A stretch of DNA of 64,000 bases, taken from JAJYVT01 sp035534455. GTDB taxonomy: Bacteria; Actinomycetota; Acidimicrobiia; Acidimicrobiales; RAAP-2. Below the pieces are notes generated by a model. That model was not told the DNA's origin, searched no databases, and saw only the letters and a list, made by a program, of their open reading frames with translations. The translations under genes were made by a program, and so were the position numbers. Shown here in pieces: positions 61,889 to 64,000 of the stretch. The stretch lies in the NCBI GenBank assembly GCA_035534455.1, contig DATLRV010000007.1, forward strand, positions 1-64,000. Reading direction: 5' to 3'. How positions within the stretch are numbered: the first letter of the stretch is position 1; every line of letters begins with the position of its first letter.

Positions 61889-64000
61889 TCACATCATCTG
61901 GCTGCCGCGCTCGACCATCGGATCTTTCGGCTGGTCGGTGCCGCGGAGCATCCGCCGGGCGGACTCCTCGGTCGTGGGGTTCGCGAGCGCGCTCACGAGG
62001 TCGCCGCGCTCGAGCACGGTCGAGCCGGTCGCGAACAGCATGTGGTCTCCCCGCTGGACCGACACGACGATGCAGCCCGGTGGCAGGCCCGCCGCGCTGA
62101 GCGGGACGTCGACGACGGGGGAGTCCGGGCCGACGCGCTCTTCGATCGTGACGGCGTTGGGGGAGACCGCGGCGATCTGCCCGGCGGTCGCCGCCAACGT
62201 GTGCTGGTAACCACGGACCACGTCGCTGATCGAGAGGATGCCGACGACGCGGCGACTCGAGGTGACGGTGACCCAATTGCCCCCGGCCTGCATCAGGGCC
62301 TCGAGCGCCACGTTCAGCCGCGCCGTGTCCGGGACCGTGGTGGCGGTCGTGTCGAGCGCGGCGGCGACGGTGAGGGAGTCCGACGGGCTTTGGTCGACCG
62401 GGGCGGCGTCCAGGCGCCCCACGGTGCCGTCGCCCACGGTGCCGTCGCGCACGGTGCTGTCGCCGCCGGTGCCGTCGCCCACGGTGCCGTCGCCAGGGGT
62501 GCCCTCGACACCGGTAGCGGCGCCCGCTTCGGTCTCGCCCTCGCCGCCCTGGGGGCCGGGCCCGGCCCCGGTCGTCGCGGTGGCGGGCTCGAGCAGCCGC
62601 ACCACCCTGCTCAGCTCGATCGTGCCGAGGTAGAGACCGTCGCCGTCGACGACGGGTGCGCCCGCAACGTTCGCCGCCTCGAGCTCGGCGCGACCTTGCG
62701 CGAGCGGGGTGGTGTCGTGAAGGACCACCTTGGGGATCGTGGCGGCGTCGGCGACGTCGATGAGGGAGAGCAGCGGGAGCCCGAACTGGAGGCGGCTCGC
62801 CTCCGAGTCGGCCCGGGTTCGCAACTGCGAGCGGTAGATGCTGTCGTCGGATCTCGAGACGATGAAGGTGGACAGCGCGATCGCCACGAGCGCCGGCGCG
62901 GTGATCTGGACGCTTCCGGTCATCTCGGCGACCATGATGAGGACGGCCAGCGGCGCGCGGGAGATGCCGCCGAAGACCGCCATCATGCCGACGACGACGT
63001 AGGGGGCCGGGTGGCTTCCGACGCCGGGGGCGAACGGCTCGAAGAGCCGCCAGAAGGCGAGCCCCGTGAAGGCGCCGATCACCATGCCTGGCCCAAAGAC
63101 GCCCCCGGAGCCGCCGGTGCCGATCGAGAAGGACGTCGCCACGATCCGCGCGAAGGGGAGGAGGAGGATGATCCACAGCGGGGTGTGGACCAGCGCGCCC
63201 TTGAGCGTGAGCGAGTCCTGCACCCAGCCGTAGCCGGTGCCGAGCACCTCGGGCAGGGCGAGGGCGATCAGGCCCACGAAGAGCGCGCCGATCGCCGGCC
63301 GGAGCTTCCGTGAGATCGGCAGGCGGGTGGCGAGTGTCGCGACGCCGTAGAAGCCCTTGGAGTAGAGCAGGCCGATGCCGCCCGAGACGAGCCCGATCAC
63401 CCCGAACCACAGCAGCTGGATCGGTTGGGTGAAGTGGTAGTAGGGCGTCGCGAAGAGGGGGTGGTAGCCATAGACCGCGCCGAAGATCGCGTACGCGATG
63501 ATCGAGGCGAACAGCCCCGGTACGAGGGCCTCGTACTCGAAGTCGTCCCGGTAGACGACGTCGGCGGCCAGCACCGCTCCCCCGAGCGGCGCGCTGAAGA
63601 TCGCGCCGATGCCCGAGCCGATGCCCACGGAGACGGCGATGCGGCCGTCAGCTGGAGACAGGTCGAGCACGCGCGCGAGGAGCGAGCCGAACCCGGCGCT
63701 GATCTGGGCGGTCGGACCCTCGCGCCCGCCCGACCCGCCGGACCCGATCGTGAGCGCCGATGCGACGATCTTGACGACGACCGCACGCAGCCGGATGCCG
63801 CGGGGGTTGTAGTGCACGGCGTCGATCGCGGCGTCCGTGCCGTGACCCTCGGCCTCCGGCGCCCAGGTGAACACGAGGTACCCGGCGAGCAGACCGCCGG
63901 CGGTGACCACGAGGGGGACGGCCCACTCCCGGAGGTAGTGGGCCCCCGACCCCAGGGCTGTGCCCTCGCCGAAGGGGGTGGGCACCCGGTAGTTGGCCAG
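61889..64000 (-). CDS. ClC-family chloride channel/transporter with CBS pair and RCK C-terminal domain (partial, 5' end outside window)
   Basis: At least 703 aa; the reading frame is open through 64000, so the N-terminus is missing. ClC motifs: GSGGSGGREGPTAQI (gating Glu in GREGP), GIGSGIGAIFSAPLGGAVLAADVVY, SIGTGGSGGVFGPGMVIGAF. Two CBS modules follow (PKVVLHDTTPLAQGRAELEAANVAGAPVVDGDGLYLGTI and LNVALEALMQAGGNWVTVTSSRRVVGILSISDVVRGY), then a TrkA-C-like domain at the end (IEERVGPDSPVVDVPLSAAGLPPGCIVVSVQRGDHMLFATGSTVLERGDLVSALA). The linker between the CBS halves contains GDGTVGDGTG repeats from a 15-bp minisatellite (about 62416-62515). Chloride/proton transport in the membrane, gated by nucleotide binding. 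Confidence 0.85.
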   Translation of the reverse strand: MANYRVPTPFGEGTALGSGAHYLREWAVPLVVTAGGLLAGYLVFTWAPEAEGHGTDAAIDAVHYNPRGIRLRAVVVKIVASALTIGSGGSGGREGPTAQISAGFGSLLARVLDLSPADGRIAVSVGIGSGIGAIFSAPLGGAVLAADVVYRDDFEYEALVPGLFASIIAYAIFGAVYGYHPLFATPYYHFTQPIQLLWFGVIGLVSGGIGLLYSKGFYGVATLATRLPISRKLRPAIGALFVGLIALALPEVLGTGYGWVQDSLTLKGALVHTPLWIILLLPFARIVATSFSIGTGGSGGVFGPGMVIGAFTGLAFWRLFEPFAPGVGSHPAPYVVVGMMAVFGGISRAPLAVLIMVAEMTGSVQITAPALVAIALSTFIVSRSDDSIYRSQLRTRADSEASRLQFGLPLLSLIDVADAATIPKVVLHDTTPLAQGRAELEAANVAGAPVVDGDGLYLGTIELSRVVRLLEPATATTGAGPGPQGGEGETEAGAATGVEGTPGDGTVGDGTGGDSTVRDGTVGDGTVGRLDAAPVDQSPSDSLTVAAALDTTATTVPDTARLNVALEALMQAGGNWVTVTSSRRVVGILSISDVVRGYQHTLAATAGQIAAVSPNAVTIEERVGPDSPVVDVPLSAAGLPPGCIVVSVQRGDHMLFATGSTVLERGDLVSALANPTTEESARRMLRGTDQPKDPMVERGSQMM

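Noticed and set aside
1..64000. tRNA, rRNA, insertion sequences, integrases and phage genes
   Set aside because: Searched by eye for T-loop GTTCGA-type signatures, transposase motifs and terminal repeats; none convincing.

Overview
The window is 64 kb of very GC-rich, densely coding DNA from an actinobacterium. The gene content best fits the Acidimicrobiia or a neighbouring deep actinobacterial class. Pointers are a SUF iron-sulfur system, LytR-CpsA-Psr and NlpC/P60 envelope proteins, an LLM-type and a deazaflavin-type oxidoreductase, actinobacterial ethylmalonyl-CoA-pathway enzymes, and many genes whose start codon sits 6-8 nt after a -10-like hexamer (leaderless transcripts). The lineage is inferred from content; no rRNA or tRNA gene is present to confirm it.

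Layout. 0-3.3 kb: a deazaflavin-type oxidoreductase, a 14-TM MFS exporter, a MOSC protein and a VOC protein. 3.4-20.3 kb: a purine-catabolism island. A minus-strand operon reads M20 carbamoylase, N-carbamoyl-D-amino-acid hydrolase, fused xanthine-dehydrogenase-like Mo/Fe-S protein, LLM flavoprotein, diaminopropionate ammonia-lyase. It is divergent from a regulator. Then come a short SsnA-like aminohydrolase, 8-oxoguanine deaminase, two secreted proteins, adenine deaminase, and a three-subunit xanthine dehydrogenase (FAD, Fe-S, Mo). Three of its promoters share one architecture, a TTGACA -35 lying in a TTGAC-N5-GTC-type dyad.

20.3-26.7 kb: housekeeping and envelope genes (methyltransferase, SpoU-type RNA methylase, ParB-fold protein, aquaporin, Lgt, NlpC/P60 hydrolase). 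26.9-35.8 kb: dienelactone hydrolase, then three ethylmalonyl-CoA-pathway enzymes (mcl1, mcd, mch) interspersed with other genes, a secreted beta-helix protein, MutY, a metallo-hydrolase and a flavin reductase. 35.8-43.4 kb: a TetR regulator, a membrane protein with a RodZ-like C-terminus, and a pilin-like operon whose first gene fuses a prepilin N-terminus to about nine cysteine-pair repeats. 43.5-45.6 kb: a two-subunit B12 mutase with the isobutyryl-CoA mutase residue signature.

45.7-57.9 kb: the SUF region, unusually rearranged. sufB carries two LAGLIDADG inteins and is followed by a four-cysteine small protein. sufD-Rieske-sufC lie on the plus strand, and a second sufC with sufS and sufU on the minus strand, with a dienoyl-CoA-isomerase-like gene and an LCP gene inserted. 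58-64 kb: a metallo-beta-lactamase hydrolase, an acyl-CoA dehydrogenase, an alpha/beta-hydrolase-fold protein lacking its nucleophile, thiE, an HhH-GPD glycosylase, and a ClC channel cut by the window edge.

Short tandem repeats (6-18 bp units) recur throughout. Those inside genes have units divisible by three; most of those between genes are 13 or 14 bp. No tRNA, rRNA, CRISPR array, transposase or phage gene was found.
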